Origin: a virus
Reading direction: 5' to 3' (one strand)
DNA: 61,344 nucleotides
IMG/VR virus record: IMGVR_UViG_3300033153_010600
Coordinates: 1-61,344 of that record
Of the stretch, positions 1 to 7,337 are shown piece by piece. Made by a program: the position numbers and the translations under genes. How positions within the stretch are numbered: position 1 is the first letter of the stretch; every line of letters starts with the position of its first letter. The notes below the pieces were generated by a model. The model had not been told where the DNA came from. It did no database searches and saw nothing but the letters and a program-made list of their open reading frames with translations.

Positions 1-156
1 GAGGCATCTGCGCCGCACGAAGTTAGCTGCTTCGGTCAAGCTGGGAAATACTCGACTCTCGTGCTCGTAGAGGTCAGGATCGTATTCGGTCGCTCCCGGC
101 GGGTGGCGGTCGATAGCGACCCACCATGCTCGGTATCGCCGTTCGCCAATTTTCAT
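1..156 (-). CDS. Hypothetical protein, 3' end beyond the window edge
   Basis: An open frame runs leftward from an ATG at 156 and leaves the window. The protein starts MKIGERRYRAWWVAIDRH and is polar with several tryptophans. A Shine-Dalgarno-like GGGAG lies about 8 nt upstream of the ATG. No family is recognised. It follows the 56-aa gene at 186–356 by about 30 nt on the same strand, so the two are probably co-transcribed. Confidence 0.55.
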   Translation of the reverse strand, partial: MKIGERRYRAWWVAIDRHPPGATEYDPDLYEHESRVFPSLTEAANFVRRRCL

Positions 157-185
157 TATCTCGTCTCCCGATTGCATCCGCGCTG

Positions 186-356
186 CTACCGTGGGCAATC
201 TTCTGGATGCTCGATGCCAAGAATGCGGCACGCCCTCTTGGCAGCCGCGTTGACTTTCCGTTGCTCGTCGTCTGTGCGGAGCACATTGTAGCGACATGCC
301 TCGCGGCAATCTTCGATGGCCATTCGCCGTTCGTAGTAAGTCGGTCGCGTTTTCAT
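186..356 (-). CDS. Small hypothetical protein, 56 aa
   Basis: ATG at 356 preceded by GGGAG; the same leader string (gggagcaagacg before the ATG) also precedes the HNH gene at 1810. The product starts MKTRPTYYERRMAIEDCREA and is charged and helical with four cysteines and no membrane segment. It ends at a TAG (186–188). Reading through that TAG would add nine codons to a TAA overlapping the next ATG; see the TAG finding. Function unknown. Confidence 0.6.
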   Translation of the reverse strand: MKTRPTYYERRMAIEDCREACRYNVLRTDDEQRKVNAAAKRACRILGIEHPEDCPR

Positions 357-395
357 CGTCTTGCTCCCTTAGACGTGGCTTTCCTCTCTCGTCTC

Positions 396-530
396 TTAGC
401 GAGAATGCTCCACTTTTCGTGGATGGTTTCCCGGCGCATCCAGGCATTCAGCTTGCCACTCGTCAGAGATAGCTCTAGCAGCGGCAAAGGCGCGTTGGGC
501 ACGCGCCTAGGTGAGGGTAATGGTTTGCAT
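396..530 (-). pseudogene. Short ORF with an in-frame TAG at codon 8
   Basis: ATG at 530 follows GGAGAG. The frame reads MQTITLT, then TAG (509–507), then about 36 codons of ordinary protein-like sequence (ARAQRAFAAARAIS and onward) to a TAA at 396–398. The codon after position 7 would be Q if TAG derives from CAG. This could be a nonsense mutation, a suppressed stop, or chance. The end (CATTCTCGCTAA then GAGA) resembles the end of the HNH gene at 1415, suggesting related gene borders. Confidence 0.4.
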
Positions 531-605
531 CGGTTCTCTCCTATAGGGTTGGGAAAACAACTCTGCCCTCCGCCCGGATTTGTCTTATCGCTGGGCACCG
601 GGACG

Positions 606-722
606 CCCACGCCTACTAAAGTAGGTGCCGCTGACGATGCCTGGTTGCAGCGACTTCAACCAGGGAGGGCAGGGTAGTCAGCACCCCGCCGAGTTGCGAC
701 GCTCGGTTACGCTTGCGGGGTG
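606..722. other. Cluster of three strong hairpins (possible structured RNA or recombination site)
   Basis: Three inverted repeats follow one another: CCTAC/GTAGG (612–625), CCTGGTTG/CAACCAGG (640–664) and CACCCCGC/GCGGGGTG (682–722), the last enclosing CCGAG/CTCGG (689–706). The block lies just past the stop of the gene at 729–995. No T-run follows any stem, so they are not plain intrinsic terminators. Strand and function are not determinable from sequence alone. Confidence 0.45.
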
Positions 723-728
723 AAAGGT

Positions 729-995
729 TCATGCGGGTGCCTTCTCTGCTGCCGGCAAATTGCAACCGCGATGCTCGCGTTCCGCTTGGTCAGCAGGACA
801 ACTCGCGTACATCGCGCAATCTTCGCAACGCAGCATCGGGGGATCGACGAAACTCTGGGAACATCGGTTGAACCAAGCAGCTTCGCCCTGCGCCACCTCA
901 CGGGTAGCGTAAGTCTCGTCAATCGGAACAACTGTCAGACTAGCCGAGACCACCAGATAGTGACCGTCCGGCGCTTGAATGATTCGGTAACGCAT
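729..995 (-). CDS. Cysteine-containing small protein, 88 aa
   Basis: Start chosen at ATG 995 because GGGAGGGGAG precedes it; the frame is open further upstream but runs through the terminator hairpin at 1051–1090. The product starts MRYRIIQAPDGHYLVVSAS and has a C-terminal CxxCxxxxxC pattern (CEDCAMYASC) followed by a basic tail, compatible with metal binding. No family recognised. Confidence 0.6.
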   Translation of the reverse strand: MRYRIIQAPDGHYLVVSASLTVVPIDETYATREVAQGEAAWFNRCSQSFVDPPMLRCEDCAMYASCPADQAEREHRGCNLPAAEKAPA

Positions 996-1050
996 AACTC
1001 CCCTCCTGGGAAAGGGACAAGGCGAAGGGAAATCAGATCCTGGGGTAAGA

Positions 1051-1090
1051 GAAAAGGCCCCTCCCCGGCAACACGCCGGGGAGGGGGGAG
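1051..1090 (-). terminator. Intrinsic terminator
   Basis: A 12-bp perfect stem (CCCCTCCCCGGC at 1058–1069 with GCCGGGGAGGGG at 1075–1086) with a 5-nt loop. On the minus strand it is followed by CCTTTTCTC. It lies directly after the TGA of the gene at 1097. Confidence 0.75.
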
Positions 1091-1096
1091 CAAAAG

Positions 1097-1297
1097 TCAA
1101 GCGTTGGCGATCGCCTCCTCGGCAGCGTCCTCAGCCTGCGACAGCGCCTGCATCAGATACTCACGGCCAATGCCGGCGGCCTCCGCACGCTCTCGCGCAT
1201 TGTAGCACGCCGCCACGATCGACGAGCCGCGGCCAATGACCTCCCGGCGGCCGTGTTCCTCATCGTAGCTCTGACAGATCCCCCAAGACTGGCACAC
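1097..1297 (-). CDS. Hypothetical protein with uncertain start
   Basis: The frame codes a natural-looking protein (CQSWGICQSYDEEHGRR, ending AEDAAEEAIANA). A GTG at 1297 gives 66 aa, but the frame stays open and protein-like (LIYRVGYREPSRGRENRY) up to the TAA of the HNH gene at 1415, and GAGGAG sits right after that TAA. No ATG lies in this extension, so the true start may be a rare codon near 1399. Function unknown. Confidence 0.55.
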   Translation of the reverse strand: MCQSWGICQSYDEEHGRREVIGRGSSIVAACYNARERAEAAGIGREYLMQALSQAEDAAEEAIANA

Positions 1298-1414
1298 ATG
1301 GACGCGGTAGCGGTCTCGTGACTCTTCGGGCAGTATGCAGTTCTCATAGCGATTCTCCCGTCCACGTGATGGCTCGCGGTAGCCGACGCGATAGATGAGG
1401 TCGCGTCTCCTCTC

Positions 1415-1810
1415 TTAGTGAGAATGCCCCAATGCCTCCTCGAATCCGCACTCGCCGGCAATTAGCCCCTTGGCCAGCTCCCGGTAGGGCCTCAGGCTCC
1501 GCCGGCAGTTGCGGCGGACGTGGGCCCTTGTCTCCGGCCCGGCAAATCGGGCCAGCGGCTTGTCCTGCCGGGCACAGTTGCACGCCCGGCACGCCGTGAT
1601 CAGGTTGTCCGCGTCGTTCGACCCGCCGTCGGCCCTGCATCGCACGTGATCGAGCGTGATGTCCTTCGGGTCCGCGTCCGAGAGGTCGCGGAGACAATAG
1701 ACGCACGTGAACCGGTCACGGAGGTAGATAGCCAACCGCTTGTCCGCGCGAATCCACCGGCCGGTCGGCTGGTGTTGCGAGCGGGCCTTCTTGGCGGTCG
1801 TGCAGGTCAT
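1415..1810 (-). CDS. HNH endonuclease, 131 aa
   Basis: The domain runs from about residue 25 to 90: CVYCLRDL, DHVRCRADGG, then DNLITACRACN. These are the paired CxxC zinc ligands and the DH catalytic core of an HNH nuclease. Start at ATG 1810 behind CGGGAGCAAGACG. Phage HNH proteins act as homing nucleases or assist packaging. This one lies far from the terminase and directly behind the 1.9–2.2 kb operator region, so an early or homing role is more likely (inference). Confidence 0.85.
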   Translation of the reverse strand: MTCTTAKKARSQHQPTGRWIRADKRLAIYLRDRFTCVYCLRDLSDADPKDITLDHVRCRADGGSNDADNLITACRACNCARQDKPLARFAGPETRAHVRRNCRRSLRPYRELAKGLIAGECGFEEALGHSH

Positions 1811-1906
1811 CGTCTTGCTCCCGAGGTTCGTGTTGGCTTGTTGTTTTCTCATTTCGGTAGGGGGATAGTGCAATCAGCGTACCAAATAGCGTCATGGGGA
1901 GAAAAA

Positions 1907-1935
1907 AGTATAGTCCAGCCCGTAAGTCGTTGTAA
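1907..1935 (-). promoter_or_regulatory. Promoter for the HNH-led operon
   Basis: On the minus strand TTACAA (1935–1930) and TATACT (1912–1907) are separated by exactly 17 bp. The -35 box lies inside the first long palindrome of the operator series (1921–1949), so a protein bound there would block the promoter. Confidence 0.65.
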
Positions 1936-2173
1936 CACAAGGGGTTACGCCTATCTGCCGCGCCCGCCCAGAAACCTCTCCATGCCCTAAGTGTATACCT
2001 GTTTGGTACACCTACGTAGCGGGGGTACTGGCGTAAACCGTTGCGAGACAAGGGGTTACGTTGCCGCAGGGGGTGTATACCTGCTTGGTACGCCTGCATG
2101 GGGGGGGAGCAACGTAAACCGTTGTAGGATAAGGAGTTATGCGGCCACCCGGGTGTATACCTATTTAGTACAC
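1921..2173. repeat. Alternating pair of palindromic operators, three copies each
   Basis: Type A palindromes (GTGTATACC..GGTACAC, 21 bp) lie at 1991–2011, 2073–2093 and 2153–2173. Type B palindromes (CGTAAACCGTTG..CAAGGGGTTACG, 29 bp) lie at 1921–1949, 2032–2060 and 2113–2141. The period is 80–82 bp for the last units, so sites fall on similar helical faces. They separate an Xre-type regulator gene from the HNH operon, as expected of operators for that regulator or a partner. Confidence 0.7.
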
Positions 2174-2415
2174 CGGGTCCGCATGGGCCGGTCGAGCAGC
2201 CACGGGTGCAAGCCGTGGATCATCGTCTCCGGCGTAGTCCCCAGCACCCGGGCTATCCGGGCCAACACCACGAGCGTAGGGATCCGGTCGCCGGCCTCGT
2301 AGCGTACCCAGCAGGGCCGCGGTATCCCCGCTAGCCGAGCCGCCTCCCGCTTGCTTATGCCGAGATCAAGCCGTCTCGCGGCGATGCGGGCCGCCAGGGA
2401 GTCTGTATGGGACAT
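2161..2415 (-). CDS. Xre/Cro-family helix-turn-helix regulator, 84 aa
   Basis: The HTH_3 pattern is clear: LAARIAARRLDLGISKREAA, then RLAGIPRPCWVRYEAG, then PTLVVLARIARVLG. Start at ATG 2415 behind GGAGG. The gene ends at 2161, inside the third type-A palindrome, so its stop overlaps an operator. It is the best candidate to bind the operators between 1921 and 2173 and switch the downstream minus-strand genes. Confidence 0.85.
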   Translation of the reverse strand: MSHTDSLAARIAARRLDLGISKREAARLAGIPRPCWVRYEAGDRIPTLVVLARIARVLGTTPETMIHGLHPWLLDRPMRTRCTK

Positions 2416-2468
2416 CGGCGAATCCTCCGGCCGGTGAAACCGCAAACGGCATGCCGAACCGGGGCCTA

Positions 2469-2528
2469 GCACTTTCTGGGGGAAGGGTCGGCTGAGCCGA
2501 CCCTTACCTACTATCCGGGGGGGGCTCT
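2469..2528. repeat. Palindromic REP-like element, copy 1 of 3
   Basis: The core AAGGGTCGGCTgAGCCGACCCTT is a near-perfect palindrome at about 2483–2505, flanked by ACTTTCTGGGGG and CTACTATCCGGGGGGGG. Closely similar copies with the same flanks lie at 26671–26733 and (inverted) 44549–44613. This copy overlaps the 3' end of the gene at 2504–2764. Confidence 0.7.
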
Positions 2529-2764
2529 TGCGACTCGCAACACACTTCGGAGCACGTCTCGCTACTCATCTCGTCGTCTCGCAACACACTTCTCAGCACG
2601 TCATCTATCTCCGCCACGACCCCGCCCGGCGAATTGGCCGCGAATTTGATCTGGTCGCGTACTCGTCGCAGTTTGTCGCGGATGACATCCGCGTCGCTCG
2701 CCCTCACCCATTCGCCGTGCGGATCTTCCCTCAATTTGCCTTGCCGCAAGCGGTATCGTTTCAT
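2504..2764 (-). CDS. Hypothetical protein with a repeat-derived C-terminus, 86 aa
   Basis: Starts MKRYRLRQGKLREDPHGEWV; a basic helical protein of unknown function. The C-terminal third is built from two copies of the dispersed GAAGTGTGTTGCGAG element (minus strand, 2578–2592 and 2534–2548), each preceded by ACGTGCT and read in different frames (LRSVLR and SEVCCE). The stop lies in the REP-like element. Mobile repeats seem to have extended the gene. Confidence 0.5.
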   Translation of the reverse strand: MKRYRLRQGKLREDPHGEWVRASDADVIRDKLRRVRDQIKFAANSPGGVVAEIDDVLRSVLRDDEMSSETCSEVCCESQEPPPDSR

Positions 2765-2810
2765 TCGTCGTGCTCCCTGCCTAAGGCGGTTCAGACCAGG
2801 ACGCTACTCA

Positions 2811-3029
2811 TTATACAGGTAGTGTCCTAGTCTGGACTACAACGGCATCGCGCTGCACCAGCTCGATCGCCGTCACCCAAGCGTCCTCCAGCCCGTCGCA
2901 GTATTCCGCAATGTATTCGGCCACCGCCACCGGACTCGACGTAGGCGTGACGACATATTCCCACTGGTTGTCGGACCAGTCGATCAGGCGATACCGCCAC
3001 AGGACGCCCTCGTGCTTGTCGCTGGCCAT
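2811..3029 (-). CDS. Hypothetical protein, 72 aa
   Basis: ATG at 3029 behind GGTGGGGGCGAA; starts MASDKHEGVLWRYRLIDW. A compact acidic protein with no known domain. It follows the portal–MuF stop by 15 nt in the same frame, so it is probably translationally coupled to it. Confidence 0.6.
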   Translation of the reverse strand: MASDKHEGVLWRYRLIDWSDNQWEYVVTPTSSPVAVAEYIAEYCDGLEDAWVTAIELVQRDAVVVQTRTLPV

Positions 3030-3044
3030 TTCGCCCCCACCCGG

Positions 3045-6000
3045 CTAGAACGCGGCTGTAATGGTGCACCGGCAGTTGCTTATGCCGATGTCCTGTGCTA
3101 TAATGAGCCCGGTCACACTCTGGAGGTCATACACATGGTCCGCAAACTCGTAATACCGAACCTCGACGACTTGATCCAACAGTACATTGCCGGGAAATCG
3201 CTCAAGCAACTCAGCGACGAGTCTGGCTACAGCCGCCCCGTCCTGCTTCGTCGCCTCCGGGAACGCAACATCCAAATTAGAGGCCGATCCGAAGCAGAGA
3301 CCCTGAAATGGAGCCGACTCAAGACAGACCGCGCTGCCGTCGTTCGCCAATGCGGAGCTGCCTGGCACGCTACCGCCGCCAAAAGCAAACCCGCCCCTGG
3401 CGTGTTGTGTAGCTACAGGCATCGTGCCGACGCCGCCGTTACTAAATACAAACGGCAATCCCAAGTTTACCCCTTCGAGAACGTCTTCGCTGATATCTTG
3501 CGAGCCAACGGGTTCGCCGTTGAACAGCAATGGCCCGTCGGGCCTTACAACCTCGACATCGCCGTGGCAGAATCGCTCGTCGCCGTGGAAGTCGAGCGAA
3601 AAAATGCCCACACGTTCAACGCACCAACGACTGGACATCTCTGCTCGGGACCGCAACGCCTCGAATACTTGCTCGATGGCGGCTGGACGGTGATATTCAT
3701 TATCGCCGTTTATAGGCATGGCAAACGGATTATCGACCCGTCCTTGGTATCCAATGATCTGATCGCCCTTGTCAAGTTGGCCTGCGGGGACGAATCCCTC
3801 CGTGGTAAGTACGGTGTGTTGTGGGGTGACGGACAGCCGCCTGCCGCTTCGCGTTATCACTTCGCAGGCCGGCCCTTCATACCAGGCTTTGGTCCCGGCG
3901 ACAAATCGGCCTTGGACTAGCTGCCCCGGCAAGATGCAGTTGCATCGTTGCCCCGGCTCCAACGAGTGGTGTCCAGGGTACGGCACCCTCTGCCCACCAA
4001 GCTGAAACAGCCCGTCCGGCGAATCCGGCCCCGGCGCTACCACGCCGTGCAAGGCCAGGTGCTCTGGCCGCGTGTACTGGTCGGCCGTCGCGGACCACCG
4101 GCGACCCTTGATGAGACCCTGACGAATCAGCTCGTCCTGTTGGTGAAAATGCCCCCCATTCAACACGCCCGTCGTCTCCGTACGGGCGATGTTCGCCGAC
4201 CGGACCACCGTTGTTGTCGAGCCCAGCACGCCGTCCGTCACGCCCGGCACCGTCGGGCTGTCCCCGATGCGGACGATCAGCTCGTATTCGCTCTCGCCGG
4301 CCGCGATCCCCTCGCTCATCGTCTTGACCAGCTTGCCCCGCGTCGTCGCGTTGATATGCGGGCTGAAGTTCTGCGTCAGGATCGTTTCGAGATCCGCCCG
4401 CATCGCCGCCTGGACCTCCGGCGAAAGATCGGACATCTCTATCATTTGTTTCGATCGGCGCGGCGAAAGCTCCCGCAGGGCCCCGTCTACCATTATCGCC
4501 TCGCACGTCGGCCGGACGGCCTCTATCAGCCGCTCGTCCCAGTCGACCCGATCGAACACCTCGGCCGCCACGGCCTCGCCCGACAGCCCCTCGACGCCGC
4601 CGGCCGCCGCCAGCCGGCGGAACCGCTCCTGCACGTCCTCGCGCTGGGCCAAGAAGAAGTCGAGCATCACGGCCTGTAGCTGCCGCTCGTGATGCTTGTG
4701 GGCCTTGGCCCACGCCGATGTCTCAGGCGAGGCCGTCAGGGACTTTCGGCCGTTTTTTTTTGCGTCCTTCTGCGGCTCGACGGGCATAAGCACCTGCGTC
4801 GGGGGCGCCGCCATCGTCTCCCCGTCCATGATCGGCCCCAGCCCCAGCATCCCGGCCCGCAGCTCGTTGCGGCTGACGCTCTGATGCTTCGCCGCCAGCT
4901 CCCAGTCCTTCCGCCGCTCTTCCCGGTCGTCCGGCGTGTACGGCTCGATCCACATCGCCAGCTTCTGGTTGCGGCCCGCGAACCGGGGAGCGAATTTCTT
5001 GGTCAGCACTTTGCTGATCAGATCCATGTTGGGATTTAGGGTGAACTCCCCAAAATGGCGACGAGATTCTGCCGACGCCGCCCGGCTCGACGGCTCGGCC
5101 TTGCCCATCACGTAGGGATTCGCGCCAATCCCCTGCGTGATCCGCTCATAGGTAATTTGCCCCGAGTCGGGGAAGTCCATCTCCTCGACGCTGTTCGACA
5201 GCTTCTTCACGTCCCGGATCAGGGCGTCCAGCACAAGCGGCGACCCGGCCCTTGCGGCCGTGGCCCACTTCTGGGCGATCGCCGTCTCGACCAGCAGCCG
5301 CTGCTCCGATTTCAGCAGCGGCATGCCGTCCTCCTCGCCATCCTCGTCCGCCGGGTCGCCGACAAGGAACGCCCAGCGTGGGAACACGCCGTTGGAGAAC
5401 AGTGCCTCCTGGCACATCTGGATCTGCTCGTCCGTGCGAATGGCCCGCCCCTGGGCCTGGGCCGCCGATTTCGCCCCCAGCAGGTTCGCCGGGTCCGGAC
5501 GGTGAACCATGATTATTTCGTCGGCAGCCGCGTCAACCGACGTGATCCCGCCGCCGGGAAACACCTTCCATCCAGAGAACGGGCCCTTCTCGTGGTTCGG
5601 CACAACCCACGACGTTGGCAGCGGCCACAAGACATGGCCATTCGTTGCCCTGCGGGTGGCGGACTTGGTGTGCCACCAGTAGGTGATCCCCGTGACGATC
5701 AGGTTGACGATCGTCAGGTACTTGAGGTGCCAGTCCGTCATCACCGGATTGGGGTCTTCGATCAGGTCGAGAGCCAAGTGCGTCTCGTGGATGTCGAGGT
5801 CGGGAGCCGTCGCCTTGAGAGACTTCGGCAGCAACACTTCCCGGCCGTCGTGCGTCTCGCCCCAGAACGCGGTGGTCATGCCCTCGACAGGGCGGATGGA
5901 GCGGATGGATCTGCCGCCGGCCCTGGAGCCCGGCCTCCGCACCGTGGCAACCCGGACCGCCTGCCCCGCCACCGTGTCGGCGATCGGGCGGATGGCGGCG

Positions 6001-6191
6001 TAGAGGATGCCGCGGAACCGAAGATAGTCGTCCTCGGCCCCCATGTCTCTGGCCACGGTCGGCACCAAGGGCCCCAGGGCCACGCCTCCCTCGGCGAGCC
6101 CGGCGTCGGCAACGGCGCGGAATTGAGCTACGCGGGCGCGGCTCTGGGCCCTGAGCCTGGTGGCACGTTCGGCGGCGGCGATAGCGGTCAT
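3045..6191 (-). CDS. Portal protein fused to a MuF-like minor head protein, with an intein, 1048 aa
   Basis: Residues about 1–480 resemble a phage portal (N-terminal MTAIAAAERATRLRAQ, central GRILYAAIRPIADT-type helix, EMDFPDSGQITYE region), the ring through which DNA enters the head. Residues about 490–751 resemble a Mu gpF-type head protein, ending PGQRCN. The MuF signature NCRCTI is split: an intein occupies residues 752–1039 and the last nine residues (CRCTITAAF) complete the motif after splicing. The mature product would be about 760 aa. Such portal–MuF fusions occur in some phages. It lies upstream of the coupled gene at 2811. The antisense strand of the intein region carries another gene (3135–3920). 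Confidence 0.85.
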   Translation of the reverse strand: MTAIAAAERATRLRAQSRARVAQFRAVADAGLAEGGVALGPLVPTVARDMGAEDDYLRFRGILYAAIRPIADTVAGQAVRVATVRRPGSRAGGRSIRSIRPVEGMTTAFWGETHDGREVLLPKSLKATAPDLDIHETHLALDLIEDPNPVMTDWHLKYLTIVNLIVTGITYWWHTKSATRRATNGHVLWPLPTSWVVPNHEKGPFSGWKVFPGGGITSVDAAADEIIMVHRPDPANLLGAKSAAQAQGRAIRTDEQIQMCQEALFSNGVFPRWAFLVGDPADEDGEEDGMPLLKSEQRLLVETAIAQKWATAARAGSPLVLDALIRDVKKLSNSVEEMDFPDSGQITYERITQGIGANPYVMGKAEPSSRAASAESRRHFGEFTLNPNMDLISKVLTKKFAPRFAGRNQKLAMWIEPYTPDDREERRKDWELAAKHQSVSRNELRAGMLGLGPIMDGETMAAPPTQVLMPVEPQKDAKKNGRKSLTASPETSAWAKAHKHHERQLQAVMLDFFLAQREDVQERFRRLAAAGGVEGLSGEAVAAEVFDRVDWDERLIEAVRPTCEAIMVDGALRELSPRRSKQMIEMSDLSPEVQAAMRADLETILTQNFSPHINATTRGKLVKTMSEGIAAGESEYELIVRIGDSPTVPGVTDGVLGSTTTVVRSANIARTETTGVLNGGHFHQQDELIRQGLIKGRRWSATADQYTRPEHLALHGVVAPGPDSPDGLFQLGGQRVPYPGHHSLEPGQRCNCILPGQLVQGRFVAGTKAWYEGPACEVITRSGRRLSVTPQHTVLTTEGFVPAGQLDKGDQIIGYQGRVDNPFAMPINGDNEYHRPAAIEQVFEALRSRAEMSSRWCVERVGIFSLDFHGDERFCHGDVEVVRPDGPLLFNGEPVGSQDISEDVLEGVNLGLPFVFSNGGVGTMPVATQHARGGFAFGGGSVPGSSALANDGSAVCLESAPFQGLCFGSASNLDVAFPEATKQDGAAVARLVAELLERFPGNVLLDQVVEVRYYEFADHVYDLQSVTGLIIAQDIGISNCRCTITAAF
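3076..3104 (+). promoter_or_regulatory. Promoter of the antisense endonuclease gene
   Basis: TTGCTT (3076–3081) and TATAAT (3099–3104) with a 17-bp spacer. It sits in the codons for the intein C-terminus and reads toward the ATG at 3135; GGAGG precedes that ATG by 8 nt. Confidence 0.7.
3135..3920 (+). CDS. Putative homing endonuclease (HTH + EDxHD/Vsr-like), antisense to the intein
   Basis: Start at ATG 3135 behind GGAGGTCATACAC. Residues about 8–45 form a resolvase-like helix-turn-helix (DLIQQYIAGKSLKQLSDESG). Residues about 110–175 resemble a Vsr/EDxHD-type nuclease fold: FENVFADILRANGF, VEQQWPVGPYNLDIAV, VAVEVERKNAH. It lies entirely within the minus-strand intein codons, so both strands of this 786-bp stretch appear to be coding. 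It would cut intein-less portal–MuF alleles and thereby spread the intein (inference from position). It ends at TAG. Confidence 0.7.
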   Translation: MVRKLVIPNLDDLIQQYIAGKSLKQLSDESGYSRPVLLRRLRERNIQIRGRSEAETLKWSRLKTDRAAVVRQCGAAWHATAAKSKPAPGVLCSYRHRADAAVTKYKRQSQVYPFENVFADILRANGFAVEQQWPVGPYNLDIAVAESLVAVEVERKNAHTFNAPTTGHLCSGPQRLEYLLDGGWTVIFIIAVYRHGKRIIDPSLVSNDLIALVKLACGDESLRGKYGVLWGDGQPPAASRYHFAGRPFIPGFGPGDKSALD

Positions 6192-6658
6192 GCGCGTCTC
6201 CTTGGTTGGGCCACCATTCCCCCGATCGCCTCACAGGCGTTCAATACCGCCGTGTGGGCCGCAAACATGGCCATGGTGTGCTCGTGCGCCGCCTGGAACG
6301 CCTCGACCTCGGCCGTCCTGGCCGCCACCTGGGCCTCCGCCTCGGCCAGCGCCTCCCGCAGCCGGCGGATCTCGACCGCCGCGTCCTCCTCGGCCAGCGC
6401 CAGCCGCCCGGCCACGCCGGCCAGGCGGCTTCGCACCACTTTCAGCTCGGCCCGCAGGCGTCGCTCCTCGGCGGACGACCGGCAGCGGCCCAGCCGCCGC
6501 ACGACCCGCCGGAGCAGCCTGGCCAGGCCGCCCCACAGCCATCCCCGCGCAATCCACGGGGCTCGCCACGCGGCCGCCCAGCACCGGCCCGCCAGCCTTG
6601 CTAGCCCGGTCCACAGGCGCCATAAAATTTCCTCGACGGTCCGAACAGTTCGCCACAT
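6188..6658 (-). CDS. Membrane-anchored coiled-coil protein, 156 aa
   Basis: Starts MWRTVRTVEEILWRLWTG; residues about 10–60 are rich in W, L, A and R (amphipathic or membrane-associated), followed by a long heptad-rich helix (RRLREALAEAEAQVAARTAEVEA) to about residue 125. No Shine-Dalgarno is seen before ATG 6658; TTGACA (6693–6688) lies about 30 bp upstream on the same strand, so the message may be nearly leaderless. The stop overlaps the portal ATG at 6191, suggesting translational coupling. Function unknown. Confidence 0.55.
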   Translation of the reverse strand: MWRTVRTVEEILWRLWTGLARLAGRCWAAAWRAPWIARGWLWGGLARLLRRVVRRLGRCRSSAEERRLRAELKVVRSRLAGVAGRLALAEEDAAVEIRRLREALAEAEAQVAARTAEVEAFQAAHEHTMAMFAAHTAVLNACEAIGGMVAQPRRRA

Positions 6659-6867
6659 GCTAGTATAATGATAGATATAGACTGGATTGTCAAGTTGATC
6701 CTGAAGTGTGTCGCGGGCGAGAAAACGCGCCAGGCCGAGCATGCGTGAAAATTGCAGCCAAGGCTCGGCTAGAGGCGGCTGCCACCAAGCGGGCACGGTG
6801 CGGTGTGCCGCCCTGGACGACGGCGAGAGCAAGCAGCCCGGCACAAATAGTCGTCCATACTATTCAC

Positions 6868-6882
6868 GAAGTGTGTTGCGAG
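6868..6882 (+). repeat. Dispersed handle element (GAAGTGTGTTGCGAG) in a 5' leader
   Basis: Perfect 15-mer 42 nt upstream of ATG 6924. Partial copies lie at 6713 (GAAGTGTGTCGCGG) and about 6885 (GAAGTGTGTAGTG), so three diverged copies precede this gene. TATAAT at 6664–6669 could start the transcript. Confidence 0.7.
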
Positions 6883-6923
6883 CTGAAGTGTGTAGTGGGC
6901 AAGCAAGCAAGAGGGAAAGTGCC

Positions 6924-7337
6924 ATGTCTATCTCCGTCACCGTCTGCCCCAAGTGCGGGGCCGGACTCATCAACATCGTCAGCGGGGCCCTATGCCCCTA
7001 CGGCTGTACGGGCGGCCCGTATCCGCTGCTGGCAGCCGAACAGAGCCGGCAGAACGCCCGGGCCTACAAGATTGCCCAGTTGCCGAACGCCGCCGTCCTG
7101 CCCGGGCTGCGGGCCCGCAAGGGCGAGTTCGCCGACTGCCGGCTGTTCACGGTCGAGGGGAACAACTTCGTCTTCCGCCGCGTCCGCCGCGAGTCCCAGT
7201 CGCTCGACAAGCGATTGCGCGAGCGCAACGTGCTCGCCAACCTGGACGGCGCACCGATCGAGCTGACGCCAGCGCCCCCGATCAACGGTCGTGTACTCAT
7301 GGCCGAGCTGGTAAGCGGCGAGGAGGAGGATCTCTAA
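6924..7337 (+). CDS. Zinc-ribbon hypothetical protein, 137 aa
   Basis: ATG 6924 behind GAGGGAAAG. The N-terminus has CPKCGAGL...CPYGC, a four-cysteine ribbon within residues 8–30; the rest is basic with no known domain. TAA (7335–7337) overlaps the next ATG (TAATG), so it is coupled to the DUF551 gene. It is one of few plus-strand genes among minus-strand head genes. Confidence 0.65.
   Translation: MSISVTVCPKCGAGLINIVSGALCPYGCTGGPYPLLAAEQSRQNARAYKIAQLPNAAVLPGLRARKGEFADCRLFTVEGNNFVFRRVRRESQSLDKRLRERNVLANLDGAPIELTPAPPINGRVLMAELVSGEEEDL

Larger units (their letters stand above)
3075..3938 (-). other. Intein (Hint domain), 288 aa, inside the portal–MuF gene
   Basis: Block A is CILPGQLVQG with Cys1 at codon 3938–3936. 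Block B is VTPQHTVLT, carrying the TxxH motif. The C-terminal end is HVYDLQSVTG...IAQDIGISN followed by Cys (codon 3074–3072) as the +1 nucleophile. A DFHGD motif seen in phage Hint proteins lies mid-domain. No LAGLIDADG or HNH motif is visible in this frame; the presumed homing nuclease is on the opposite strand. Confidence 0.85.
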
